A stretch of 64,000 bases of DNA from positions 1 through 64,000 of the forward strand of contig DXFU01000043.1 of NCBI GenBank assembly GCA_019114305.1, written 5' to 3'. The notes beneath the pieces were generated by a model. The model ran no database searches and had not been told where the DNA came from. It worked only from the letters and a program-made list of their open reading frames with translations. How positions within the stretch are numbered: the stretch's first letter is position 1; the number at the start of each line of letters is the position of its first letter. Positions 8,707 through 15,953 of the stretch are shown here, piece by piece. The translations under genes were made by a program, and so were the position numbers. This DNA is from Candidatus Hungatella pullicola. Lineage in GTDB: Bacteria; Bacillota; Clostridia; Lachnospirales; Lachnospiraceae.

Positions 8707-8735
8707 ATCATATACGATTTGCAATGGATTGTCAA
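8707..8735 (-). promoter_or_regulatory. Promoter of tRNA-Leu
   Basis: On the minus strand TTGACA (8730-8735), a 17 bp spacer and TATGAT (8707-8712) lie about 35 bp upstream of the tRNA. Confidence 0.75.
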
Positions 8736-8815
8736 CCGATAATCGGGAATGAGGCAATTTGAACATAAGAAAGTTGTTATAATTTAAAATATTATAAAAA
8801 TAAACCAATTAACTA

Positions 8816-8844
8816 TTGCACAGATTGTTGATATGTAGTAAAAT
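8816..8844 (+). promoter_or_regulatory. Putative promoter of the pyrophosphatase gene
   Basis: TTGCAC (8816-8821), a 17 bp spacer and TAAAAT (8839-8844). The leader is about 50 nt, and no riboswitch is seen in it. Confidence 0.6.
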
Positions 8845-8903
8845 AGCTTAAAAATCGGTTCTTTTTTTATAATATTTTTTGCATAATTAAGGAGGGGTAT
8901 TTT

Positions 8904-11000
8904 TTGAGCGCATCATCAATGGAATTTGTCTCGGTACTTATTTCTCTGGCCGCTTTCCTGTTTGCTGCCTGGCTTTTCTCCTGGGTGAAAAAACAGCCTT
9001 TGGATAATGAACGCATTATTCAGGTCAGCGGACTGATCCAACAGGGAGCACGAACCTTTTTGAAGCGGGAGTTTCTGGTTTTGGCCCGTTTCTGTATTTG
9101 TGCGGCACTTCTTATTTTTCTCTTTCTTCCTTCCCCCATTTGGACGGGAAGTTTTGTCCCCAACCTTATGATGGTTATAGCCTATCTGGCCGGGACCGTT
9201 TTTTCCGGATTTGCCGGAAAAATAGGAATTGAAGTTGCCACCATCGCCAATGGAAAATGCGCTGTGGCAGCAAAAAAGGGTATTTCTCCGGCTTTCATGA
9301 CGGGATTCCGCGGCGGAGCCGTTATGGGTATGGCTGTAGTAGGCTCCAGTCTTTTGGGAGTAGCCTTGGTTTACCTTCTCACAGGTGACTCTACCATTTG
9401 TCTGGGATTTTCTTTTGGCGCAAGCTCCATGGCTCTGTTTGCCAAGGCTGGCGGCGGTATTTTTACCAAAACAGCAGATATCAGCGCGGATCTCACTGGA
9501 AAGGTGGAACTTGGAATTCCTGAGGATGATCCCCGCAACCCCGCTGTCATTGCAGACAATGTGGGAGACAATGTAGGAGATGTAGCAGGCATGGGAGCAG
9601 ACCTCTTTGATTCAAATGTGGCTTCCATGGCAGCCGCTCTGGTTATGGCCGCTTCTCTTGACAAATTGAACGGTCAGACTACTTTTGTATCTATGGTGTT
9701 TTGTTATGCCGCTCTCGGTCTTTTGGCGTCTATTATTGGCGTGCTGTGCGCCCGGATCGGAAAAAATGGAAATCCTACCCGCGCGCTCAATTACAGTACT
9801 TATGTGACAACTGCTATCTATATTGCTCTCACTGCGGCAGCTACTGCCGTATTTGGATACAATTGGAATATCTGGTGCGCCTGCATTATCGGCCTTCTGG
9901 TAGGTGTAATCATAGGAATTGCCACTGATTATTTTACAGATGATACCAAAAGTCCAGTCCACAACGTAGCTAAGGCATCCCATACCGGCCCTGCCTTCAC
10001 CATTTTATCAGGTGTTTCTTATGGATTTATCAGTGTACTGCCTGCCATGTTCGGCATTGGAGTTTCCGCGCTGGCAGCTTATAAGCTCTGCGAGGGACTT
10101 GATCCTACAGGCGTTCATTCCATGGAGTACGCCTTGTTTGGTATTTCTATGGCTGCTGTGGGCATGCTTTCTATTGTAGGCATGATTGTCTCCAACGATG
10201 CCTACGGCCCTATTGTAGATAATGCCAGAGGCCTTGCGGAGATGGGAGATCTGGGAGATGAAGTGCTGGATATTACTGATGAACTGGATTCTGCAGGAAA
10301 TACTGTAAAAGCTGTTACAAAAGGCTTTGCCGTGGCCGCTGCCGGTCTTACGGTTATCGCCCTTTTGGGAGCGTTTATGAGTGAAGTCAATGAAGCAGCT
10401 GCCCTTTATGGACTGGAAGGCATTTCCGGATTTGACGTAATGAATCCTTTGGTATTCTTCGGAATGCTGGTAGGTGCCGCAATTCCTGCTGTATTTTCTG
10501 CTATGCTCATGCTGGGTGTGGACAGAAATGCTCAGCGCATGGTGGCTGAGATTCATCGGCAGTTTAAGGAAATTGCAGGCCTGCGTGAAGGAACTGCTCT
10601 TCCCGAATATGATAAGTGCATCAACATCGCAACAGACGGTGCTATCCGGGAACTGATTCCTGCCGGTCTCATGGCTATTGCAGCCACTGTGTTTGTCGGC
10701 TTTATAGGGGGTGTCCAGGCAATAGGCGGCTTCCTTACAGGCAATATTATCAGCGGTCTTCTTCTGGCCCTTTTTATGTCCAATGCCGGCGGTCTCTGGG
10801 ATAACTCAAAGAAATATGTGGAATCCGGCCATGAAGGAGGAAAAGGGTCGGAAACACACAAAGCCGCCGTTGTGGGAGATACGGTAGGCGATCCTTTTAA
10901 AGATACGGCTGGTCCTTCCATCAACACACAGATTACTGTGGTCTCTCTGGTAGCTTCCCTGATGTCTACCTTGTTCTTAACCCTTTCGATTTTTGGTTGA
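8904..11000 (+). CDS. hppA: Membrane-bound ion-translocating pyrophosphatase
   Basis: 698 residues and about 16 membrane helices, the full length of the family. It hydrolyses pyrophosphate and pumps H+ or Na+ across the membrane. The substrate site is clear, with ADLTGKVE, then the Asp-rich IADNVGDNVGDVAGMGADLF, and the C-terminal DTVGDPFKDTAGPS. The segment GNTVKAVT (465-472) has Lys469 and Thr472 where K+-dependent enzymes carry Ala and Gly/Ala, so this enzyme should be K+-independent and probably a proton pump. Translation starts at TTG, which has AAGGAGGGG eight bases upstream. A strong terminator follows. Confidence 0.95.
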   Translation: MSASSMEFVSVLISLAAFLFAAWLFSWVKKQPLDNERIIQVSGLIQQGARTFLKREFLVLARFCICAALLIFLFLPSPIWTGSFVPNLMMVIAYLAGTVFSGFAGKIGIEVATIANGKCAVAAKKGISPAFMTGFRGGAVMGMAVVGSSLLGVALVYLLTGDSTICLGFSFGASSMALFAKAGGGIFTKTADISADLTGKVELGIPEDDPRNPAVIADNVGDNVGDVAGMGADLFDSNVASMAAALVMAASLDKLNGQTTFVSMVFCYAALGLLASIIGVLCARIGKNGNPTRALNYSTYVTTAIYIALTAAATAVFGYNWNIWCACIIGLLVGVIIGIATDYFTDDTKSPVHNVAKASHTGPAFTILSGVSYGFISVLPAMFGIGVSALAAYKLCEGLDPTGVHSMEYALFGISMAAVGMLSIVGMIVSNDAYGPIVDNARGLAEMGDLGDEVLDITDELDSAGNTVKAVTKGFAVAAAGLTVIALLGAFMSEVNEAAALYGLEGISGFDVMNPLVFFGMLVGAAIPAVFSAMLMLGVDRNAQRMVAEIHRQFKEIAGLREGTALPEYDKCINIATDGAIRELIPAGLMAIAATVFVGFIGGVQAIGGFLTGNIISGLLLALFMSNAGGLWDNSKKYVESGHEGGKGSETHKAAVVGDTVGDPFKDTAGPSINTQITVVSLVASLMSTLFLTLSIFG

Positions 11001-11032
11001 CGTGTCTTGGAATCTTTATGGGCTCATAACAG

Positions 11033-11078
11033 AAGCGCCGCGGTACAGGTTTTTCTGCCTGCACCGCGGCGCTTTTAA
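11033..11078 (+). terminator. Terminator after hppA
   Basis: A GC-rich 12 bp stem (11033-11044 with 11063-11074) ends in TTTT and also separates the convergent hybrid kinase gene. Confidence 0.85.
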
Positions 11079-11098
11079 AATACAGAGGAAGCCGCCCT

Positions 11099-13633
11099 TT
11101 ATGTCCGCTGTGTGTATTCCTGAAGCAGTCCGGCCAGCTGGTCAAAGTCAATTGGCTTTGGTATATGGGCGTTCATCCCGGCCTCTGTGGTCATAGCGAT
11201 ATCTTCTGCGAATACATTGGCGGTAACAGCAATGATGGGAACAGAAGGGGAATCCGGACGATCAAGGGCGCGGATAGTCTTGGCAGCGGTGCACCCATCC
11301 ATAACGGGCATCTGCATATCAAGAAGAATGGCGCTTATTTGACCGGGAGAGGAGGCCTGGAATGCTTCCACCGCCTCCTGGCCGTTCCATGCCTGAATGA
11401 CATCGGCTCCCAGCATAGACAGGCATTCTGTGGCGATTTCCATATTGATTTCGTTATCCTCAGCTACTAGAATTTTTTTCCCATCCAGGCTGCAGGAAGA
11501 AAGCTCCTGTCTATCGGTCTCTTTCTCTGGTTCAGAATCTTCTTCTGCCAGCTGAAGCGGAAGCGTGATGGTGACGGTTGTTCCTTTTCCCTTCTGGCTG
11601 GCAATGGTAATTTCACCGCTCATTTGCTGAACCAAAGCCTTTACAATAGGCATCCCAAGTCCTGTTCCTGTGACCTGATTGGAGGAAAAAAAGGTTTCCC
11701 GGGCAAAGGGCTCAAAAATCTTATCCAGAAATTCTTTTGACATGCCAATACCTGTATCACTGACGGCAATCTGATATTTTCCATGGCCGAACTGCAGATT
11801 CAGCTCCTTTAAGGATATGGTAATACAGGCTCCTGAGCCGCTGTATTTGATTCCATTGGAAATCAGATTGTTCATAATTTGAGTCAAACGGGCAAAGTCA
11901 CAGTATACCATAGAATGTTCCAGACGATAATCTGTCTCTAATTTCTTATTTTCTGCCGTGGCCTGTTCTGCAAACAGGTGCGCGCAGCTGTCTATGCATT
12001 GCTTCAGATCCATAGGGGCGTAATTCAGGCTTCCGCCTTTGTCGTGCTCCAGACGGGACATATCCAGAACATCATTAACCAAGTTAAGAAGCTGTTTCCC
12101 CGACTGCTGTATTTTTGAAATATAGCCGCTTACCAGTTCCTGATTGTCCTTGTTTTTCTGGGCCAATTCAGAAAGGCCGATAATAGCGTTGAGAGGTGTT
12201 CTCATATCGTGGGAGGCATTGCTGAAAAACATAGTCTTTTGCTGGACTGTTTTTTTGGCAGTGGCGACAGCATTCTGCAGAAGAGCCATTTGCTGTTCTT
12301 CTCTGCGCTTGATGGCGTCTACCTGCCGGAAGCACATAATTACCTCATCTAAATGCATGGCCTCGTTGTATATAATTTGTATTCTTACCCATTTAAATCC
12401 GTCAGGAAACTTTCTCTTGAAATCGCCGCCAAAATCGTAGATTTTATCCTGAATCAGAGAGCAGATGTGTTCTGTAGAAAATGTAGTTTCCAACTCTTTT
12501 TCAATATTATCTTCTACAATGGTTTTTAAGACCTCTATAAAATATTTATATTCTCCGGAAGGACCTAACTGATCCTTTACATCAGGAGAAGATTTAATGG
12601 TTTCATAGGTCTTCTTTTTATAGTTGATCCGATAAATGGCGTAATACGAATCCCCCAGCAGCTGGAGAGTATCGGCAATATGCTTCATTTTTTTGCTGCT
12701 GAAATATCCATGTATCATAATATAACTGGATATACCAAGAAGAATGATGCAAATGGCTCCCAGAAAGACAATGGTCTGATCCCAGCCATCCTGAAGAATT
12801 CGGTCAATGGGGATAGTAATAACGGAAATCCAGCCGTTGCTCATCTCATAGTAATAGATGCTTCTCCTTCTGCCGGACAAATCTTTAATGCTGTATGAAT
12901 AGTGATCCCCATTGCCCTGGCGAACATGGGCGACCAGATCGCTGAGATAATCTGCTGCTTCCGGAGAAGAGGAATCCAGATTGGTAGAAGCATACATCAG
13001 AACATTATTGCCGTCAAACAGGAAATAGGAGCTTTCAGAAGGCATGGAGGCCTTGTTTTTGTGTGTATGGAAATTATCCAGTAAAATGTCAAAGGCAAGT
13101 ACATTTCCATCTTGTTCCAATTCTCTGGCCAGCGTAATCAGGGGCATGCCGGTAATCGCGTCAGAATAGGAATTGGTGTAGATAATAGACCCATCTGCAT
13201 CAACTGCTTTTTGATACCATTCTGTAGAACTGTAATTGTAATCCGAATCTCCAGACCAGGGATCCGCAGCTACAATCTTCCCATCAATTACCGCATAAGG
13301 ATCAATGATGAAAGAACCCATCAGTTCCTCCAGGGTATTAGAATATTCTTCCAGACATTTTTGAGGAGCATCGGAAGGCTGCCCTTCTGAAAGAGTCTGT
13401 TCCAAATAAGAAGTGCAGATATTTAAAAGCATGGAATAGACGTGTATTCGGTTTTCTTCTTCCATAGCATAGCTTTCCGCAAGATAAGTGCCCATTTCAT
13501 CTGCATTGCGCAAAAGTTTTTCGCGGATCAGAAGTATGCTGTATAATATAAGGATGACAAATGCAGCCATAAGAGCAAGCCGTATTGTAAGGGGAATAGT
13601 TTTTTGACGTGCAAGGTTGGTATATTGTTTCAT
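11099..13633 (-). CDS. Hybrid sensor histidine kinase/response regulator
   Basis: 844 residues. TM1 is at about 11-37, then a large extracellular sensor of about 250 residues that looks like a double Cache domain (DPW, WYQKAV, and DAITGMPLI segments), and TM2 at about 287-311. A cytoplasmic PAS-like region follows, then the HisKA domain with H475 (NASHDMRTPLNAIIG), a complete ATPase domain (DTGIGMS and GTGLGMPIV), and a C-terminal receiver with phospho-acceptor D772 (LLDMQMPVMDG). The start at 13633 was preferred over an ATG 14 codons upstream because AAAGGAT precedes it. No partner gene is adjacent, so output may pass to a remote Hpt or regulator. Cache domains usually bind small molecules such as amino acids or organic acids. 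Confidence 0.9.
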   Translation of the reverse strand: MKQYTNLARQKTIPLTIRLALMAAFVILILYSILLIREKLLRNADEMGTYLAESYAMEEENRIHVYSMLLNICTSYLEQTLSEGQPSDAPQKCLEEYSNTLEELMGSFIIDPYAVIDGKIVAADPWSGDSDYNYSSTEWYQKAVDADGSIIYTNSYSDAITGMPLITLARELEQDGNVLAFDILLDNFHTHKNKASMPSESSYFLFDGNNVLMYASTNLDSSSPEAADYLSDLVAHVRQGNGDHYSYSIKDLSGRRRSIYYYEMSNGWISVITIPIDRILQDGWDQTIVFLGAICIILLGISSYIMIHGYFSSKKMKHIADTLQLLGDSYYAIYRINYKKKTYETIKSSPDVKDQLGPSGEYKYFIEVLKTIVEDNIEKELETTFSTEHICSLIQDKIYDFGGDFKRKFPDGFKWVRIQIIYNEAMHLDEVIMCFRQVDAIKRREEQQMALLQNAVATAKKTVQQKTMFFSNASHDMRTPLNAIIGLSELAQKNKDNQELVSGYISKIQQSGKQLLNLVNDVLDMSRLEHDKGGSLNYAPMDLKQCIDSCAHLFAEQATAENKKLETDYRLEHSMVYCDFARLTQIMNNLISNGIKYSGSGACITISLKELNLQFGHGKYQIAVSDTGIGMSKEFLDKIFEPFARETFFSSNQVTGTGLGMPIVKALVQQMSGEITIASQKGKGTTVTITLPLQLAEEDSEPEKETDRQELSSCSLDGKKILVAEDNEINMEIATECLSMLGADVIQAWNGQEAVEAFQASSPGQISAILLDMQMPVMDGCTAAKTIRALDRPDSPSVPIIAVTANVFAEDIAMTTEAGMNAHIPKPIDFDQLAGLLQEYTQRT

Positions 13634-13787
13634 AATCCATAATATCCTTTCGCAAAATAGGGTGGTGCCCCACAAGAATACGGGGATATTATAACATAAA
13701 AGAATTATGAGTAAAAGCGTGTCTGCTGCCGGAACTGTGAAGGGGAAAGATGATAACTTGATTAAAAAAATAATCGTCTGTAAAAGG

Positions 13788-13816
13788 CAACAGAGCCTGA
13801 ATTATCAGGCTCTGTG
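13788..13816 (-). terminator. Hairpin terminator of the small membrane peptide gene
   Basis: An 11 bp perfect stem (13790-13800 with 13805-13815) with an ATTA loop. Read on the minus strand it is followed by TTGCCTTTTAC, a modest T-rich tail. The peptide's stop codon lies within its first arm. Confidence 0.6.
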
Positions 13817-13891
13817 ACAACCGCGGCGAATAACTGGATAAAGTTCTGCTCCCAGCAAAGCGAAAACTGCAATATATGCAAATACTGTCAT
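13805..13891 (-). CDS. 28-residue membrane peptide
   Basis: A short gene encoding a 28-residue peptide that starts MTVFAYIAVFALLGAELYP and ends in a basic tail (RRGC, HRA). It has one hydrophobic helix of about 15 residues followed by a positively charged C-terminus, consistent with a single-pass membrane peptide. Support comes from the complete gene layout: a consensus promoter at 13926-13954, AAGGAAT seven bases before ATG, and a hairpin beginning at the stop codon. Not recognised; it could be a regulatory membrane micropeptide or a type I toxin-like peptide. No antisense RNA promoter was identified. Confidence 0.6.
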   Translation of the reverse strand: MTVFAYIAVFALLGAELYPVIRRGCHRA

Positions 13892-13925
13892 TTTCAATTC
13901 CTTCTTTCTTTTTTGATCCGTATCC

Positions 13926-13954
13926 ATTATAGGAGTAAAATCCTATCTGCGCAA
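13926..13954 (-). promoter_or_regulatory. Promoter of the small membrane peptide gene
   Basis: On the minus strand TTGCGC (13949-13954), a 17 bp spacer and a perfect TATAAT (13926-13931). The start point would be near 13919, giving a leader of about 28 nt. Confidence 0.75.
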
Positions 13955-14073
13955 TTCACAGAATACATAAAGATAAGAGAATATTCTCGGCTTTTACCAC
14001 AAAAACAAACAAAAAGTTATGGTGCCTAAAAATTTTTTAGAATAAGATGCTTTCTATCAGTGGTTGAAAACAC

Positions 14074-14745
14074 TCAGACAGAGTTTCTTTTGGATTTTGG
14101 GCCAGACTGCTTTTTGGGTGCGTAATCTTTCATGCCTTCAATGGCTCCTCCTGCCACTGCCCACAGATAAAGGCTTGCTACTGTTCCATAGGGAGAATAT
14201 CGTTTTCGGTACCGGTGAAACAGTTCTGGTGTGATTGCGCGGTGATGGTAGAGCATCCGCATTCCTCTGAGAATAGCCAGATCACCAAAGCTGACAATAT
14301 CCGGACGCTGCATGGAAAAGGTCATAAGCATTTCAGCCGTCCAGACTCCAACACCGGGAAGTTTTACCAGCTGTCTGCATACTTCATCATCAGGAAGCAG
14401 GTGAAGACCTTCAAGATCCAGATTCCCGTTCAGAACTTCCCTGGCAGCACTCTGTATATACTGAACTTTTCGAAAAGAAATTCCAATGGACTGAAGGCGG
14501 TCTGTACCTGTTTGTTCTATGGTTTCAGGGGTGACCTGTCCCACCTGATCTTTCAACCGGTTCCATATGGTAATCTGAGCTTTTGTTGAAATCTGCTGTC
14601 CTATGATAGAGTTTACTAAAGCGGAGAATAAGTCAGGATGAACCTCTCTGTTGATGTGGCCAAGGGTGTCAATTACTTCACCCAGCTTTTTATCACGGCT
14701 TTTTAAATAATTTGTTTCCGTTTCTCCATATTGAAAAAATTCCAT
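14074..14745 (-). CDS. DNA-3-methyladenine glycosylase, AlkA-like HhH-GPD enzyme
   Basis: 223 residues. Base-excision glycosylase that removes alkylated purines. The helix-hairpin-helix LPGVGVWTAEML spans 129-140, and the following Gly/Pro loop ends in the catalytic Asp D155 (SFGDLAI). QQIST (50-54) is the conserved N-terminal segment of the superfamily. It lacks the four-Cys iron-sulfur loop of EndoIII/MutY, so AlkA/MAG-type is the best fit. It is shorter than E. coli AlkA because it lacks that protein's N-terminal domain. AAAGG precedes the ATG. Monocistronic. Confidence 0.87.
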   Translation of the reverse strand: MEFFQYGETETNYLKSRDKKLGEVIDTLGHINREVHPDLFSALVNSIIGQQISTKAQITIWNRLKDQVGQVTPETIEQTGTDRLQSIGISFRKVQYIQSAAREVLNGNLDLEGLHLLPDDEVCRQLVKLPGVGVWTAEMLMTFSMQRPDIVSFGDLAILRGMRMLYHHRAITPELFHRYRKRYSPYGTVASLYLWAVAGGAIEGMKDYAPKKQSGPKSKRNSV

Positions 14746-14867
14746 ATTATGTTACCTTTCGCTGAATATTCACAACTTGTTGTTCTGCAGTTTTATTATA
14801 TCATAAGAAAAACCGAAAGGACCATCTGATTTAGAGTCAGGCCTGTTAAGGGAAACGCTTCAAAGCC

Positions 14868-14896
14868 TTGTCAAAAGATTTTTTCTGGCTTATAAT
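14868..14896 (+). promoter_or_regulatory. Promoter of the small RNA at 14903
   Basis: TTGTCA (14868-14873), a 17 bp spacer and consensus TATAAT (14891-14896). The TATAAT ends six bases before the structured region. Confidence 0.8.
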
Positions 14897-14902
14897 AAAA
14901 TT

Positions 14903-15010
14903 GTTCTTCAGTTCCGGGAGGAGTGCGGAGCAATCTGTATAGCCGGTGTCCGGTCTCACACATATTATCCCGGGAACACACGGCTGCTGAAGAACATTTC
15001 TTTTTTTCTG
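14903..15010 (+). ncRNA. Unidentified structured small RNA
   Basis: The region begins where transcription from the upstream promoter should start. GTTCTTCAG (14903-14911) pairs perfectly with CTGAAGAAC (14987-14995), and inside it GTTCCGGG pairs with CCCGGGAAC with one bulge. AGCCGGTGT may alternatively pair with ACACACGGCT, so two folds are possible. The T-rich tail ATTTCTTTTTTTC follows immediately, as in an intrinsic terminator. The size is about 95-108 nt. No ribosome site or sensible reading frame is seen. It lacks the SRP RNA loop motif and the T-box sequence. A family assignment cannot be made by eye. Confidence 0.65.
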
Positions 15011-15160
15011 AATCTCGTTTTCAAATTTTCCTTAGAATTCCTTAATGTTTTTTATGAAATCTTTATAGCAAAGACAAAAATAGGACACATTTATATCCTA
15101 TACTAAATAGCGTAAAGGAACCCCACCCTTTTAACATTGACTTTTTATTTTTCATACTCG

Positions 15161-15213
15161 ACCGGCAGTTGCTTAAAAGCAGCTGCCGGTCCCTCCCATT
15201 TATGGGGCTTTTT
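15161..15213 (+). other. Strong hairpins in the intergenic region before the tRNA operon
   Basis: A 12 bp stem ACCGGCAGTTGC/GCAGCTGCCGGT with a TTAAAA loop (15161-15190) is followed by a short CCC/GGG hairpin and CTTTTT (to about 15213). This resembles a terminator, yet no gene lies upstream on this strand after the small RNA. TATACT near 15098 could be the -10 of a second short transcript. The rest of 15011-15340 shows nothing recognisable. Confidence 0.4.
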
Positions 15214-15344
15214 ACTGCAAGTGTTTGCAGCTGAATCTTTGGAGGCAGAGAAGAATTTTTTTCCGGAAATGAAAGGCTTCAAACAGGGAATAAATGACGG
15301 AAAAGAAGGAAATTTCAAAAAATGAAAAAAAATTAAAAAAATTG

Positions 15345-15373
15345 TTGACAACTGAGAAACCATAGTATATAAT
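15345..15373 (+). promoter_or_regulatory. Promoter of the five-tRNA operon
   Basis: Consensus TTGACA (15345-15350), a 17 bp spacer and consensus TATAAT (15368-15373), about 50 bp before tRNA-Pro. Confidence 0.9.
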
Positions 15374-15424
15374 ACTGCTTGTGTTGAGGCACGGAAATAA
15401 AAAACAAAAGAAAAAATAAAGCGA

Positions 15425-15499
15425 CGGGGTGTGGCTCAGCTTGGCTAGAGCGCCTGGTTTGGGACCAGGAGGTCGCAGGTTCGAATCCTGTCACCCCGA
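15425..15499 (+). tRNA. tRNA-Pro (anticodon TGG)
   Basis: Acceptor CGGGGTG/CACCCCG with discriminator A. The anticodon stem CCTGG/CCAGG encloses TTTGGGA, and the T arm has GGTTCGAATCC. First of five tRNAs. Confidence 0.96.
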
Positions 15500-15536
15500 T
15501 TAGATGGAAACATCTTAAAAATTTAATATTACCTTT

Positions 15537-15607
15537 GCGGGTGTAGTTCAATGGTAGAACACCAGCCTTCCAAGCTGGATACGTGGGTTCGATTCCCATC
15601 ACCCGCT
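15537..15607 (+). tRNA. tRNA-Gly (anticodon TCC)
   Basis: Acceptor GCGGGTG paired with its complement ending in CCCGC. The anticodon stem CCAGC/GCTGG encloses CTTCCAA. CCA is not encoded. Confidence 0.96.
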
Positions 15608-15611
15608 TTAT

Positions 15612-15685
<74 letters not shown>

Positions 15686-15712
15686 TTTCGCATCTTTAGA
15701 GATGTGTTTTAT

Positions 15713-15787
15713 GGTGGGTATGGCGAAGTTGGTTATCGCGCCAGATTGTGGCTCTGGAGGCCCAGGGTTCGAATCCCTGTACTCACC
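15713..15787 (+). tRNA. tRNA-His (anticodon GTG)
   Basis: Acceptor GTGGGTA/TACTCAC with the extra G at position -1 (15713) opposite C73, the identity mark of tRNA-His. The anticodon loop is TTGTGGC. Confidence 0.95.
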
Positions 15788-15826
15788 TTTCCCTTTAAGG
15801 GGATTTTTTTTTATCAAAAAATATAT

Positions 15827-15898
15827 TGGGCCATCGCCAAGCGGTAAGGCACAGGACTTTGACTCCTGCAGTCGCTGGTTCGAATCCAGCTGGCCCAG
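15827..15898 (+). tRNA. tRNA-Gln (anticodon TTG)
   Basis: Acceptor TGGGCCA/TGGCCCA with discriminator G. The anticodon stem CAGGA/TCCTG encloses CTTTGAC. Last tRNA of the operon. Confidence 0.95.
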
Positions 15899-15909
15899 TT
15901 CATTTTTTT

Positions 15910-15952
15910 AGGGGAAGCTTTCCGTGTTAGCAGAAAGCTTCCCCTGATTTTG
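15910..15952. terminator. Terminator of the tRNA operon and the convergent GH3 gene
   Basis: A 12 bp stem AGGGGAAGCTTT/AAAGCTTCCCCT (15910-15921 with 15934-15945), T-rich on both sides, so it can serve both converging transcripts. Confidence 0.85.
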
Positions 15953-15953
15953 T

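Noticed and set aside
14840..14860. Catabolite-responsive (cre) site
   Set aside because: A GGAAACGCTTCA sequence resembles cre but lacks the full symmetry and is not near a sugar gene.
14903..14995. SRP RNA (ffs)
   Set aside because: The size fits, but the conserved domain IV loop (GGAAGGAAGCAG-like) is absent.
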